Positions 8,917 through 17,247 of a stretch of 64,000 bases of DNA are shown here, one piece after another. The stretch's first letter is position 1; the number at the start of each line of letters is the position of its first letter. The notes beneath the pieces were generated by a model that was not told where the DNA came from, did no database searches, and was given only the letters and a program-made list of their open reading frames with translations. The position numbers and the translations under genes were made by a program. Location: assembly GCF_001050015.1 (NCBI RefSeq), contig NZ_CVTB01000111.1, positions 108,238 to 172,237 on the forward strand, read 5' to 3'. This DNA comes from Mycolicibacterium malmesburyense (GTDB taxonomy: Bacteria; Actinomycetota; Actinomycetes; Mycobacteriales; Mycobacteriaceae).

Positions 8917-9359
8917 CAGGCGGCCTCGGAGAGTCGGAACTGCGGAAGCGTGAGCGAACCCCGGTTCGCGTACACAACCTCGACCCGCATGCCGCAGGAA
9001 AGCGCAGTGCCATCGGGAACACCGACCAGATTGGTCAGGATGCGCAGGCCGGGTTGTTCGTCGAGTTCGACGAGCACGACAACATACGGCAGAGCGTCGA
9101 TGAAGCCGGCGTGCAGCGGCCGGTCGACCACCGCGTAGGAGTAAATGAAACCGCGGCCGGAAACTTCGGCTGGCTCGAAATCCTGTGCCTGGCAACGGGA
9201 GCAGCATACTTCAGGCGGATACTGCAAAGTGCGGCACGAGCCGCAGCGCTGAAGTACCAGTCGATGCTCTGCGGCGGCGTTCCAGAAGAACCCGCTGACA
9301 TCGTCGGGCGCCGGCACCGGCCGAGGATCGGCCGACGTTTGGGCGTCCTTCTCAGTCAC
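8916..9359 (-). CDS. Zn-ribbon/OB-fold DUF35 protein, partner of the thiolase-like protein
   Basis: A 147-residue protein with the two-part DUF35 layout: a zinc ribbon (CGSC at about 38-41 and CSRC about 13 residues on) followed by an OB-fold that normally binds the acyl-CoA. DUF35 proteins form complexes with Ltp2-type thiolase-like proteins, as known for the last step of sterol side-chain loss. It is the first gene of the minus-strand operon that runs to 1656 and lies downstream of the conserved promoter at 9389-9423. Confidence 0.88.
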   Translation of the reverse strand: MTEKDAQTSADPRPVPAPDDVSGFFWNAAAEHRLVLQRCGSCRTLQYPPEVCCSRCQAQDFEPAEVSGRGFIYSYAVVDRPLHAGFIDALPYVVVLVELDEQPGLRILTNLVGVPDGTALSCGMRVEVVYANRGSLTLPQFRLSEAA

Positions 9360-9388
9360 CGATCTCCTCCGCTCGCGGTGTCGTAATT

Positions 9389-9423
9389 ACTAAAGCTAAA
9401 AAATACGACAGAGTCAACTATTT
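9389..9423 (-). promoter_or_regulatory. Conserved promoter copy a (DUF35/aldolase operon)
   Basis: On the minus strand the block AAATAGTTGACTCTGTC (9407-9423) contains a -35 TTGACT (9412-9417). Seventeen bases on is TTTAGT (9389-9394) as a possible -10. The block matches four other promoters in the window at 16 of 17 bases. It points at the DUF35 start (9359). Confidence 0.7.
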
Positions 9424-9446
9424 AGCATGCTCCGCCACGGCGGCGG

Positions 9447-10595
9447 CTACAGCACCCGCACCTGGCCTTCAATGGCCGGAACCGTCTCAGGGAGTCGGTA
9501 GGTAGAGATCCCGTTGCGGTACATCACGTTTTCGCGGGCGTGCTCGGGTAAGTGCTTGACGAGCCAGCGGGGGTCGTCGAACGTCCAGTGCGGGTAGTCC
9601 GAACTGTAGAGAAGGATCTTGTCGCACTCCATCCACTCGAATGCGCGAAGCAACTCCGTCTTGTCCTCGGGATAGTCGAGCGGTTGGGTCGTGAACTTGA
9701 TGTGATCCTTGACGTATTCGGACGGCCTGCGCTTGATGTCGACCCAGGGCTTGCGCGCCTCGTAGATGGCGTCCATCCGCCACATCAGCGGCAGGATCCA
9801 GGTGAAGGCGTGCTCGATGAAGACAACGCGCAATGCGGGAAATCGGTCGAACACTCCGTCGAAGATGAGGCTCATCACCTGGTTCGCAGCCAGTAATGAG
9901 TAGGTGACCATGAAGTCGTGGTTGTAGCTGGGTATCCCGACTGGTGGCATCGGAAGTTCCTCGTGATGGCTGCGGCCAAGGTGGCAGCTGACGGTGATGT
10001 CGTGTCGGGTTGCCGCTGCCCAGATCGGGTCGTATTTCGGATCGCCCCATGACGGCCGGGGTTCGGCATTGATGAGGACCTGGGCCATGTAAGGGTGAGG
10101 GGCCCACCGCTCGATCTCGCGGACACACGCCTCGGGTTCCTCGATTGCGAGGCAAATAGATCCACGCCATCGTTGGTGCCAGTTGTTGCGATCGTCGAGC
10201 CAGTGGTTGGCTTGCCAGCTGTTGTGGGCGGAGCAGATCGCGGCGGTCGCCTCCGGCAGTCGGCAACTGCCGTGTATCGGCTCCAATATCGCGATGTCGG
10301 CACCGGCCTCGAGGATCAATTGTTTGAAGGCCAGTTGAGGATCGCTGCCGGCAAACTCGCCATCTGCCGGAAAGGTGTCTACGCGCATAGCGCGGGCATG
10401 GGCGTAATCCGGTGCGTCGTAATAGATCTGTTCACCCACGGGTCGGCTGAGAAAGTACTTGCTGCGCCACGGCTCGGGGATGTACTGCGTCAGATCCCCG
10501 CTCCTGGGAACGGGATGCACGTCGGAGTCGACACAGCGAACAGCGATCCGCTCGGCGGGTGCCGTGCGTTCACCTTTGTGGATAGTGGGCATCAT
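9447..10595 (-). CDS. Amidohydrolase-family protein
   Basis: A 382-residue ACMSD-like amidohydrolase: CVDSDVHPVP near residue 24-33 is the D-x-H metal site, VSCHLGRSHHEE gives the central His, and SSDYPHWTFDDP carries the late Asp. It is more distant from the pair at 4871 and 53257 than those are from each other. Start ATG 10595 (or 10592) has GAAGAAGAG just upstream. It follows the ferredoxin gene by 54 bp, so the two are probably one transcript from promoter b. Confidence 0.85.
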   Translation of the reverse strand: MMPTIHKGERTAPAERIAVRCVDSDVHPVPRSGDLTQYIPEPWRSKYFLSRPVGEQIYYDAPDYAHARAMRVDTFPADGEFAGSDPQLAFKQLILEAGADIAILEPIHGSCRLPEATAAICSAHNSWQANHWLDDRNNWHQRWRGSICLAIEEPEACVREIERWAPHPYMAQVLINAEPRPSWGDPKYDPIWAAATRHDITVSCHLGRSHHEELPMPPVGIPSYNHDFMVTYSLLAANQVMSLIFDGVFDRFPALRVVFIEHAFTWILPLMWRMDAIYEARKPWVDIKRRPSEYVKDHIKFTTQPLDYPEDKTELLRAFEWMECDKILLYSSDYPHWTFDDPRWLVKHLPEHARENVMYRNGISTYRLPETVPAIEGQVRVL

Positions 10596-10649
10596 CTCTT
10601 CTTCGTCACTCGAAATACGCAGCAGTCAACAACTCGGAAGATCGTTGTT

Positions 10650-10892
10650 CTACTGGAGCGCCCGTTGTCGAGCAAGCTTCGAATCTGGGTCGGCAGACAT
10701 CTCATCGAGAACAATGGCCTGTTCCGGACACGACTGCGCTGCCTCGCGCACCCGTTCCTCCTGGTCGGCCGGTACGACTTCAGTGACCGCGGAAGAGCTA
10801 CCGTCCACTTCGCTGAGTTCGAACATGTCGGGCGCGATCATCGCGCAGAGCGTATGCCCCTGGCAGCGGGTCGAATCGACGTGGACCTTCAC
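10650..10892 (-). CDS. Small 3Fe-4S/4Fe-4S-type ferredoxin
   Basis: An 80-residue acidic ferredoxin with the first cluster motif CQGHTLC (His in the usual second-Cys place, typical of 3Fe-4S P450 ferredoxins) and the last cysteine in SCPEQAI. Such proteins pass electrons to bacterial P450s; P450 genes are present at 23055, 27995, 41836 and 63789. The start is GTG at 10892, with GGAGGGAG upstream. Promoter b (10974-11008) directs transcription towards it. Confidence 0.88.
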   Translation of the reverse strand: MKVHVDSTRCQGHTLCAMIAPDMFELSEVDGSSSAVTEVVPADQEERVREAAQSCPEQAIVLDEMSADPDSKLARQRALQ

Positions 10893-10973
10893 GAAAATCT
10901 CCCTCCGAGAGCTCCGGGCCGTGATCGCGTCATACCCAGCGGGCAGCGATCACCGACGCACGGCCACTCGATC

Positions 10974-11008
10974 AGCTAACCGCAGACAGCCGACCTAGTC
11001 AACTATTT
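10974..11008 (-). promoter_or_regulatory. Conserved promoter copy b (ferredoxin/amidohydrolase; divergent ALDH)
   Basis: On the minus strand the 17-bp block with -35 TTGACT (10997-11002) is followed after exactly 17 bp by TTAGCT (10974-10979). Between them GGTCG-CTGTCTG is also shared with the mce promoter. On the other side the aldehyde dehydrogenase gene begins at 11086, so the same element may control both directions. Confidence 0.72.
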
Positions 11009-11085
11009 TTCATGTTAGGGTCGCATCGCTACTGGCGAGGGTTCGTTCCGCGCACCGTGCGGAGCCACGAAGGCGGGAGGGTTCG

Positions 11086-12582
11086 ATGCCGACTGAGCAC
11101 ACGACGAGCACGGGGACGGTGGCCCCGCCGAGACCGACAGCCGATCGGCAGCTGCTCATCGACGGCCGATTGGTGGAAGCGGACAGTGGGCAGGTGTTCC
11201 CGTCCGTGAACCCGGCAAACGGCCAGGTCTTCGGCCACGCGCCTGACGCATCTGTCGCTGATGCGGAACGCGCCGTCGCGGCCGCGCGACGGGCATTCGA
11301 CCACACTGAATGGTCTACCGACACCGCGCTGCGCACCCGTTGCCTCGAACAGCTGCACACCGCCTTGCTGGATCACGCTGGCGAGCTCAGGGAGCTGACC
11401 ATCGCCGAGGTGGGCGCCACCCGGATGCTGACCGAGGGTCCGCAGCTCGACAACCCGATAGCTTTGGTCGCCTACTACGCCGATCTGCTCAAGAGCTACT
11501 CGTTCGTCCAAGACCTCGGCGTGGTCGAGAGCCGGGGACAGCAGCATCACCGCTGGGTCGAAAGGGAGGCAGTCGGCGTCGTCGCCGCGATCATCGCCTA
11601 CAACTATCCCAACCAACTCGCGCTGGCCAAGTTGGCTCCGGCACTCGCGGCGGGTTGCACAGTGGTCCTCAAAGGTGCGCCGGACACGCCGCTGGTCACG
11701 CTGGCCATCGGTGAGTTGATCGCCGAGCACACCGAAATTCCGGCGGGAGTCGTGAACGTCCTCTCCGGTGCGGATCCGCATGTCGGCGCTTTGCTGACGA
11801 CGAGTCCCCAGGTGGACGCGGTCACCTTCACCGGGTCCACCGCGACCGGCCGACGGATAATGGCGGCCTGCAGCGAGACCCTCAAGAATGTGTTCCTCGA
11901 ACTCGGCGGAAAGTCGGCGATGATCGTCCTCGACGACGCCGATTTCGCGAGCGCTGCCATGATGGCTACGTTCATGATCACCTCGCACGCCGGCCAAGGG
12001 TGCGCACTGATGAGCCGAGTACTGGTGCCGCGCAAGGCCAAAGACGACTTCGTCGAACTTCTGGCCCAGAACTTCGCCGTGGTGACATACGGCGACCCGC
12101 TGGACCCGAACAACTACATGGGTCCGCTGATCAGCGAGCGTCAGCGTGACAAGGTCCATCACATGGTGCGCAGGGCGGTGTCTGCAGGCGCGAGGCTGGT
12201 CGTGGGAGGGAACAAGGTCGACCCCGGATTCTTCTACGAGCCGACACTTCTGACGGATGTGGACCCAGACAGCGAGATCGCCCAAGAGGAGGTCTTCGGG
12301 CCGGTCCTGGTGGTCATGGACTATGACGACGACGACGACGCGGTGCGGATCGCGAACAATTCCATCTACGGATTGTCCGGCGGTGTGTTCGGCAGCCATG
12401 ACCGTGCCGTCGGTGTGGCGCGCCGGATCCGCACCGGAACGCTGAGCATCAACGGCGGGGACTACTCGGGGCCCGACTGCCCATTCGGCGGCTACAAACA
12501 GTCGGGCATCGGCCGCGAAATGGGGGTTGCAGGTCTCGAGGAGTTCTTGCAAGGCAAGACTTTCGCGGCGGCAGGCCAGTGA
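11086..12582 (+). CDS. Aldehyde dehydrogenase (NAD(P)-dependent)
   Basis: A 498-residue ALDH-superfamily enzyme that oxidises an aldehyde to the acid. All catalytic residues are present: Asn at about 173 (AYNYPN), Glu at about 272 (LELGGKS) and the nucleophile Cys at about 306 (GQGCALMSR). The substrate probably comes from P450-generated alcohols in the same region (inference). ATG 11086 has GGCGGGAGGG upstream. Its stop overlaps the CoA-transferase start (GTGA, 12579-12582). A paralogue without the catalytic residues is at 25941-27470. Confidence 0.93.
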   Translation: MPTEHTTSTGTVAPPRPTADRQLLIDGRLVEADSGQVFPSVNPANGQVFGHAPDASVADAERAVAAARRAFDHTEWSTDTALRTRCLEQLHTALLDHAGELRELTIAEVGATRMLTEGPQLDNPIALVAYYADLLKSYSFVQDLGVVESRGQQHHRWVEREAVGVVAAIIAYNYPNQLALAKLAPALAAGCTVVLKGAPDTPLVTLAIGELIAEHTEIPAGVVNVLSGADPHVGALLTTSPQVDAVTFTGSTATGRRIMAACSETLKNVFLELGGKSAMIVLDDADFASAAMMATFMITSHAGQGCALMSRVLVPRKAKDDFVELLAQNFAVVTYGDPLDPNNYMGPLISERQRDKVHHMVRRAVSAGARLVVGGNKVDPGFFYEPTLLTDVDPDSEIAQEEVFGPVLVVMDYDDDDDAVRIANNSIYGLSGGVFGSHDRAVGVARRIRTGTLSINGGDYSGPDCPFGGYKQSGIGREMGVAGLEEFLQGKTFAAAGQ

Positions 12583-13784
12583 AACCGCTCGACGGCATCC
12601 GAGTCCTCGAGGTGGCCATGTACGGGTTCGTCCCGACGGCTGGTGCGGTATTGGCCGAATGGGGCGCCGAAGTCACGAAAGTGGAGCACGCGGTGACGGG
12701 TGACCCTCAGCGCGGGTTACGCCAGATCGGTGCGTTGGTGGTCGAGGGGGAGCCCAACCCCAATGTCGAAAACGCCAATCGCGGTAAGCGGAGCATCGGT
12801 TTGGACCTCTCGATACCTGAAGGCCGCGAGGTGCTTTTCGAGCTCACGCGACGGTCGGATGTGTTCCTGACGAGCTTCCTGCCCTGCGCTAGAACGAAGT
12901 TCGGCATCGACGTCAACGACGTCCGTGAGATCAATCCGACAATCATCTACGCTCGGGGGAGTGCCTTCGGTCCTCGTGGGCCCGAGGCCGACAAGGGCGG
13001 TTACGACATGACGGCGTTCTGGTGCCGCGCGGGTGCCGCTGCCACGGTCACGCCGCCGGAGATCGACGGCATGATCAGCCTGCCCGGTCCTGCCTACGGC
13101 GACACGATCTCGGGGACGAATTTGGCGGGCGGGGTCGCGGCGGCTCTACTCAAGCGCGAGCGTACGGGTGAGCCCTCGGTGGTCGACGTCTCGCTGTTGG
13201 GCAGCGGAGCATGGGCAATGGGGCACACGATCACCCTCACGAACTATCTGGGTCAGCGGCTCCAGGCTCAACCCGCCAACGCCAACAGGTCGCCGAACAA
13301 TCCGTTGGTTGGGCTGTATCCGACTGCGGACAATCGATTTGTCTCGTTCGTGATGATGCAGCCGACGAAGTTCTGGTCCGACGTATGCCGGCACATGGAT
13401 CTGCCCGAGCTCGCCGAGGACCCGCGCTTCGACAGCGCCGAATCGATCGCCGCCAATGCGCCGGAGGCCGCGGAGATTCTGTCCAAGACCATGGCCAGCC
13501 GCACGCTGGCCGAGTGGTCCGAGCGGTTCTCGACCCTGGCCGGACCGTGGGCGCCCGTACAGGACACCCTCCAGGTCGCACGCGATGTCCAGATCCGGGC
13601 CAACGAATACCTGGTGCAGGCGGGCCAACTGGAGTTGGTGGCCAATCCGGTGCAGTTCGATGTGACTGCTCCGCAGGTAGAGCCCGCCCCGGGGTTCGCG
13701 GAGCAGACCGATGAGATCCTCGCCGAACTCGGGTTGGACTGGGAGCAGATCATCGATCTGAAGACGCTGGGTGCCGCGACCTGA
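12579..13784 (+). CDS. Family III CoA-transferase (CaiB/BaiF)
   Basis: A 401-residue class III CoA-transferase. It opens with GIRVLEVAMYGFVPTAGAVLAEWGAEVTKVE-type segments (position 4 onward), has NRGKRSIGLDL in the CoA-binding region, and has AYGDTISGTNLAGGVAAALL in the middle. These enzymes move CoA between carboxylic acids, so it may activate the acid made by the ALDH just upstream. The GTG start is inside the ALDH stop (GTGA overlap), implying coupled translation. A second family III CoA-transferase is at 56633-57853. Confidence 0.9.
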   Translation: MKPLDGIRVLEVAMYGFVPTAGAVLAEWGAEVTKVEHAVTGDPQRGLRQIGALVVEGEPNPNVENANRGKRSIGLDLSIPEGREVLFELTRRSDVFLTSFLPCARTKFGIDVNDVREINPTIIYARGSAFGPRGPEADKGGYDMTAFWCRAGAAATVTPPEIDGMISLPGPAYGDTISGTNLAGGVAAALLKRERTGEPSVVDVSLLGSGAWAMGHTITLTNYLGQRLQAQPANANRSPNNPLVGLYPTADNRFVSFVMMQPTKFWSDVCRHMDLPELAEDPRFDSAESIAANAPEAAEILSKTMASRTLAEWSERFSTLAGPWAPVQDTLQVARDVQIRANEYLVQAGQLELVANPVQFDVTAPQVEPAPGFAEQTDEILAELGLDWEQIIDLKTLGAAT

Positions 13785-13828
13785 CGTCCAGAACGTCGAA
13801 TTCGAGCGGTACCTTCGCACGTCTGCAA

Positions 13829-13863
13829 AAATAGTTGACTCGGTCGTCTGTCTGAGGTTAGCT
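13829..13863 (+). promoter_or_regulatory. Conserved promoter copy c (mce operon)
   Basis: AAATAGTTGACTCGGTC at 13829-13845 holds -35 TTGACT (13835-13840); TTAGCT at 13858-13863 follows after 17 bp. Transcription would start near 13870, about 55 bp before mceA. The 141-bp space between the CoA-transferase and mceA holds nothing else recognisable. Confidence 0.72.
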
Positions 13864-13925
13864 AGGCGCGGCACCGGTCGCCCGGTGGCCTACAGACCCT
13901 CAATGTTGCGGGAGGGAGAGCACCG

Positions 13926-15119
13926 ATGCCGCATCCGGTCGCGCGTCCCCTGGTGGGCGTGGCAACTATCGCTGCGGTGGCAGGAATTGCGGTGCTGGTC
14001 GCGCAGTTGTTCCGTGGCGGATTCACCGAAGCTGTACCGGTCACAGTGGTTTCGCCCCGGGCGGGGCTGATGATGTACCCCGACGCCAAAGTGCAGATGC
14101 GCGGAATCCAAGTCGGCAAGGTCGCATCCATCGAGTCCTTGCCATCCGGCAGGGCCGCAATACATCTCGCGATCGAGCCCGGACAACTGGAGATGATCCC
14201 CGCAGATGTAGAGGTCAACATTGCATCGACAACGGTGTTCGGCGCCAAGTTTGTCGAGCTCGTCCCGCCGGCCGGATCCTGGTCGCAGAGCCTCGCCGCC
14301 GGCCAGACGCTGGAGGCCGGAGATGTCACAGTCGAAATCAACACGATCTTTCAACGGCTCTCATCGGTGCTGGCGAAGATCGACCCCGCCAAGCTCAATG
14401 AGACTCTCGGAGCGATCTCGTCGGCCGTGAACGGCCGGGGCGACCGCTTCGGTAGAACTCTTGAAGACTTCGATTCGGTTCTCGCGGAGGTCAATCGGAG
14501 TCAGTCCAGTCTGGAGCACGACATAGCCGTCGCTCCGGAGGTTCTGGCCGCCTACGCCGACAGTGGGACCTTCATCACCGAAACCCTCGACAACGCGGCG
14601 CATGTGAGCGAGTCGATAGTGGCAGAAGAGCGCAACCTCGATGCGTTCCTGGTGAGCATGATCGGTCTCGCGGATATCGGAAACGACGTCCTTGGTGGTA
14701 ACCGTCAGGCACTCACCGACGTGATGCATCTGTTGATTCCCACAACCGATCTCACCAATCAATACCACGAAGCATTGACGTGCTCATTGCAAGGGGTTCT
14801 ACCGCTTGCCAATTCCGCGCCAGAGTCCGTACCCGGTATCACGATATCGACCGCTTTCACCCTCGGTGTCGATCGCTATCGCTACCCGGCGGACCTGCCC
14901 AAGGTGGCGGCGAAGGGCGGACCGCGATGCGCTGATGTGGGTATGCCCAACCTGCCGTTCGAGTCCAGGCCGCCGTTCGTGGTGGCCGACGTCGGCAGTA
15001 ACCCCTGGAAGTACGGGAACCAGGGCTTGCTGCTGAATGCCGACGGGCTCAAGCAGTTCCTCTTCGGTCCCCTCGACGGGCCGCCGCGCAACTCGGCGCA
15101 GATCGGGCAGCCGGGGTGA
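13926..15119 (+). CDS. mceA: MceA: MlaD-domain lipid-import protein, first of the Mce set
   Basis: A 397-residue Mce-family protein. One N-terminal hydrophobic segment (about 8-30) anchors it, and the MlaD domain follows at about 38-117, including KVQMRGIQVGKVASIE and TTVFGAKFVELVPP. The long helical region behind it builds the tube that carries lipid across the mycobacterial envelope. ATG 13926 has GGGAGGGAG upstream. It is first in a tightly overlapped operon of six mce genes plus fadD. Unusually, no yrbE permease genes precede it: the genes upstream are ALDH and CoA-transferase. Confidence 0.92.
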   Translation: MPHPVARPLVGVATIAAVAGIAVLVAQLFRGGFTEAVPVTVVSPRAGLMMYPDAKVQMRGIQVGKVASIESLPSGRAAIHLAIEPGQLEMIPADVEVNIASTTVFGAKFVELVPPAGSWSQSLAAGQTLEAGDVTVEINTIFQRLSSVLAKIDPAKLNETLGAISSAVNGRGDRFGRTLEDFDSVLAEVNRSQSSLEHDIAVAPEVLAAYADSGTFITETLDNAAHVSESIVAEERNLDAFLVSMIGLADIGNDVLGGNRQALTDVMHLLIPTTDLTNQYHEALTCSLQGVLPLANSAPESVPGITISTAFTLGVDRYRYPADLPKVAAKGGPRCADVGMPNLPFESRPPFVVADVGSNPWKYGNQGLLLNADGLKQFLFGPLDGPPRNSAQIGQPG

Positions 15120-16141
15120 GGGGCCAGCGGCGCACTGGTGTCAAATTCGGCATCTTCGCATTGATCATGGCGCTGTTGACCGCGGGCCTGTTCGTCACCT
15201 TCAGTGAACACCGATCCGGCTCGGCAACAACCTTTTCCGCAGTATTCGTCGACGCCTCCGAGATCACCAGCGGTGACAGCGTGCGGGTGGCCGGCATCCG
15301 GGTCGGCACGGTGCGCGATGTAACTTTGCAGCCGGATAAGACGGTCGAGGTCACGTTCGATGTGGATCGTGGTGTGGTGTTGACGACCGGCACGAAGGTG
15401 GCGGTTCGGTACTTGAACCTCGTCGGAGACCGCTACTTGTCCCTCGTCGACGGGCCGGGGTCCACGCGGATCCTGCCGGCAGGGTCCCGGATACCGCCTG
15501 ATCTCACCGTGCCAGCGCTTGACCTCGACGTGCTGCTTGGTGGATTGAAGCCTGTTGTACAAGGGCTCAATCCGCAGGACATCAACGCCTTGACGGGCTC
15601 GCTGCTTCGTATCCTGCAGGGCCAGCAAGGAACGCTCGAATCGATCTTCACCCATACGTCGTCGTTCACCACCGTCCTGGCCGACAACGGTCAGGTGGTT
15701 GAGCAGTTGATCGCCAACCTGCGGTCACTCCTGACCGTCCTGTCAAAGGAGGGCGGTAAGTTCTCCGCCACCATTGACCGCCTCGACGTGCTGGTCGGTG
15801 AATTGTCCGCCGAGCGCGACCTCATCGGTTCGGCGATCGACTCGGTTGCGAACGGAACGGCGTCGCTGGCCGGTCTGCTGGCCGACGCGCGTGCGCCGTT
15901 GAACGGAACCGTCGACGAACTCGGCCGAGTGGCGCCCCTGCTCGAAAAGGACCTACCCCACCTGGAAGCGGCGCTGAAGAAGGCTCCCGGAAACTACCGC
16001 AAGTTGGTTCGCATTGCCTCGTATGGAAGCTTCATCCAGTTTTATATGTGCGGCATGACCATTCGGGTCAGCGACCTGCAGGGCCGCACGGCGGTCTTCC
16101 CCTGGTTCAAGCAGCAGACGGGGCGGTGCGCGGAGGAATAA
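15116..16141 (+). CDS. mceB: MceB: MlaD-domain protein
   Basis: A 341-residue Mce-family subunit, normal in length for MceB. The N-terminal membrane anchor (about 8-28) is followed by the MlaD domain (AVFVDASEITSGDSVRVAGI, then VRYLNLVGDRYLSLVDGPG), a helical stretch, and a short C-terminal end with a Cys pair typical of MceB (FYMCGMT...TGRCAEE). Start is GTG at 15116 overlapping the mceA stop (GTGA). It is part of the same envelope-spanning lipid conduit. Confidence 0.92.
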   Translation: MRGQRRTGVKFGIFALIMALLTAGLFVTFSEHRSGSATTFSAVFVDASEITSGDSVRVAGIRVGTVRDVTLQPDKTVEVTFDVDRGVVLTTGTKVAVRYLNLVGDRYLSLVDGPGSTRILPAGSRIPPDLTVPALDLDVLLGGLKPVVQGLNPQDINALTGSLLRILQGQQGTLESIFTHTSSFTTVLADNGQVVEQLIANLRSLLTVLSKEGGKFSATIDRLDVLVGELSAERDLIGSAIDSVANGTASLAGLLADARAPLNGTVDELGRVAPLLEKDLPHLEAALKKAPGNYRKLVRIASYGSFIQFYMCGMTIRVSDLQGRTAVFPWFKQQTGRCAEE

Positions 16142-17247
16142 TGCTGAAATACCGAGGCTCCCACCTGCCTAGAGCGGGCTTCATCGGTGTCGTCGTCATC
16201 GTTTTGACGATCGCTGTCGGGTTGCAGCCAGAGCGGTTGGTGTCGTGGGCTACCGACGTCAGATATCAGGCGTTGTTTGCCGAGGCCGGTGGACTCGCAG
16301 TCGGCAACGACGTGACCGTTTCGGGCACCAAGGTGGGTTTGGTGCAGGAAATCGAACTTGACCGCGGTAAGGCACGCGTCACCTTCACCGTCAATTCCGG
16401 GGTGTCTCTGGGATCACTCACCACGGCGCACATTCGCACCGGCTCCCTCTTGGGTGAGCGCAAACTGACCCTCGAGTCGGAAGGTCCTGACGTCCTCGCG
16501 CCGTTGTCGACGATTCCGCTGTCGAGGACGTCGTCGCCGTACTCGCTTACCGACGCGGTGGGCGACTTCACCACCAACTTCGCCCACACCGACACGCAGG
16601 CGTTGAACCAATCCCTGGACATGTTGTCGACCACGATCGATCACATCGCGCCACAGCTGGGCCCGACATTTGATGGGTTGAGCCGTCTTTCGCGGTCGCT
16701 GAACAATCGCAACGGGTTTCTCGCCGATCTTCTGAAGAATGCGAGCGACGTGAGCGGAATTCTTTCCGAACGAAGCGGCCAGATCAATGCGCTCATCCTC
16801 AATGCCAACGACCTCCTCGAGGTCTTCAACGACCGCAGACATATGATCGTCGAACTGCTCGCCAACATCTCAGCGGTCGCCAAACAGCTGACCGGCATGG
16901 TTGGAGACAATGAGCGGGAACTGGCCCCAGCCCTGGAGAAGCTCAACGCTGTCACCGCGATGCTGGAGAACAATCGCGATGACATCGCGGATGCCCTGGC
17001 GGGCTTGAAGAAATTCTCGATCACCCAGGGCGAGATCGTGGCAAGCGGAAGCATATACAACGCCTTCGTTCCCAACATCGCCATGCCGGCGATGCTTCAG
17101 CCGTTCCTGGATTACGCGTTCGGCTTCCGCAGAGGGGTTGATGCCGGCCAACCGCCGGACAATGTGGGACCACGCGCCGAATTCCCGTTCCCAGTCAACG
17201 GGATTCCCGAAATACCCCTTAGTGCGATTCCCGAGGGCCACCGGTGA
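16141..17247 (+). CDS. mceC: MceC: MlaD-domain protein
   Basis: A 368-residue Mce subunit beginning MLKYRGSHLPRAGFIGVVVI, with the anchor at about 11-28 and the MlaD domain at about 36-115 (GLAVGNDVTVSGTKVGLVQE; IRTGSLLGERKLTLE). The open frame extends 31 codons upstream, but ATG 16141 sits in a TAATG overlap with mceB, the spacing used throughout this operon, so I chose it. The tail ends in a proline-containing, flexible segment. Confidence 0.92.
   Translation: MLKYRGSHLPRAGFIGVVVIVLTIAVGLQPERLVSWATDVRYQALFAEAGGLAVGNDVTVSGTKVGLVQEIELDRGKARVTFTVNSGVSLGSLTTAHIRTGSLLGERKLTLESEGPDVLAPLSTIPLSRTSSPYSLTDAVGDFTTNFAHTDTQALNQSLDMLSTTIDHIAPQLGPTFDGLSRLSRSLNNRNGFLADLLKNASDVSGILSERSGQINALILNANDLLEVFNDRRHMIVELLANISAVAKQLTGMVGDNERELAPALEKLNAVTAMLENNRDDIADALAGLKKFSITQGEIVASGSIYNAFVPNIAMPAMLQPFLDYAFGFRRGVDAGQPPDNVGPRAEFPFPVNGIPEIPLSAIPEGHR

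Noticed and set aside
8917..9207. 97-residue N-terminal extension of the thiolase-like protein
   Set aside because: It lies over the DUF35 gene and reads as low-complexity arginine/serine sequence; TGATG coupling supports ATG 8916.
11029..12552. 507-residue minus-strand frame opposite the aldehyde dehydrogenase
   Set aside because: A shadow frame produced by high GC and codon bias; the plus strand encodes a complete ALDH with all motifs.
13829..13845. Conserved block as a KstR-type sterol operator
   Set aside because: The KstR site is an inverted repeat built on AAC..GTT (TnnAACnnGTTnnA), which the block does not contain. A sterol link is therefore not supported by this motif.
16048..16140. 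Longer N-terminus for MceC
   Set aside because: The extension overlaps mceB heavily; ATG 16141 gives the usual short overlap and a normal Mce N-terminus.
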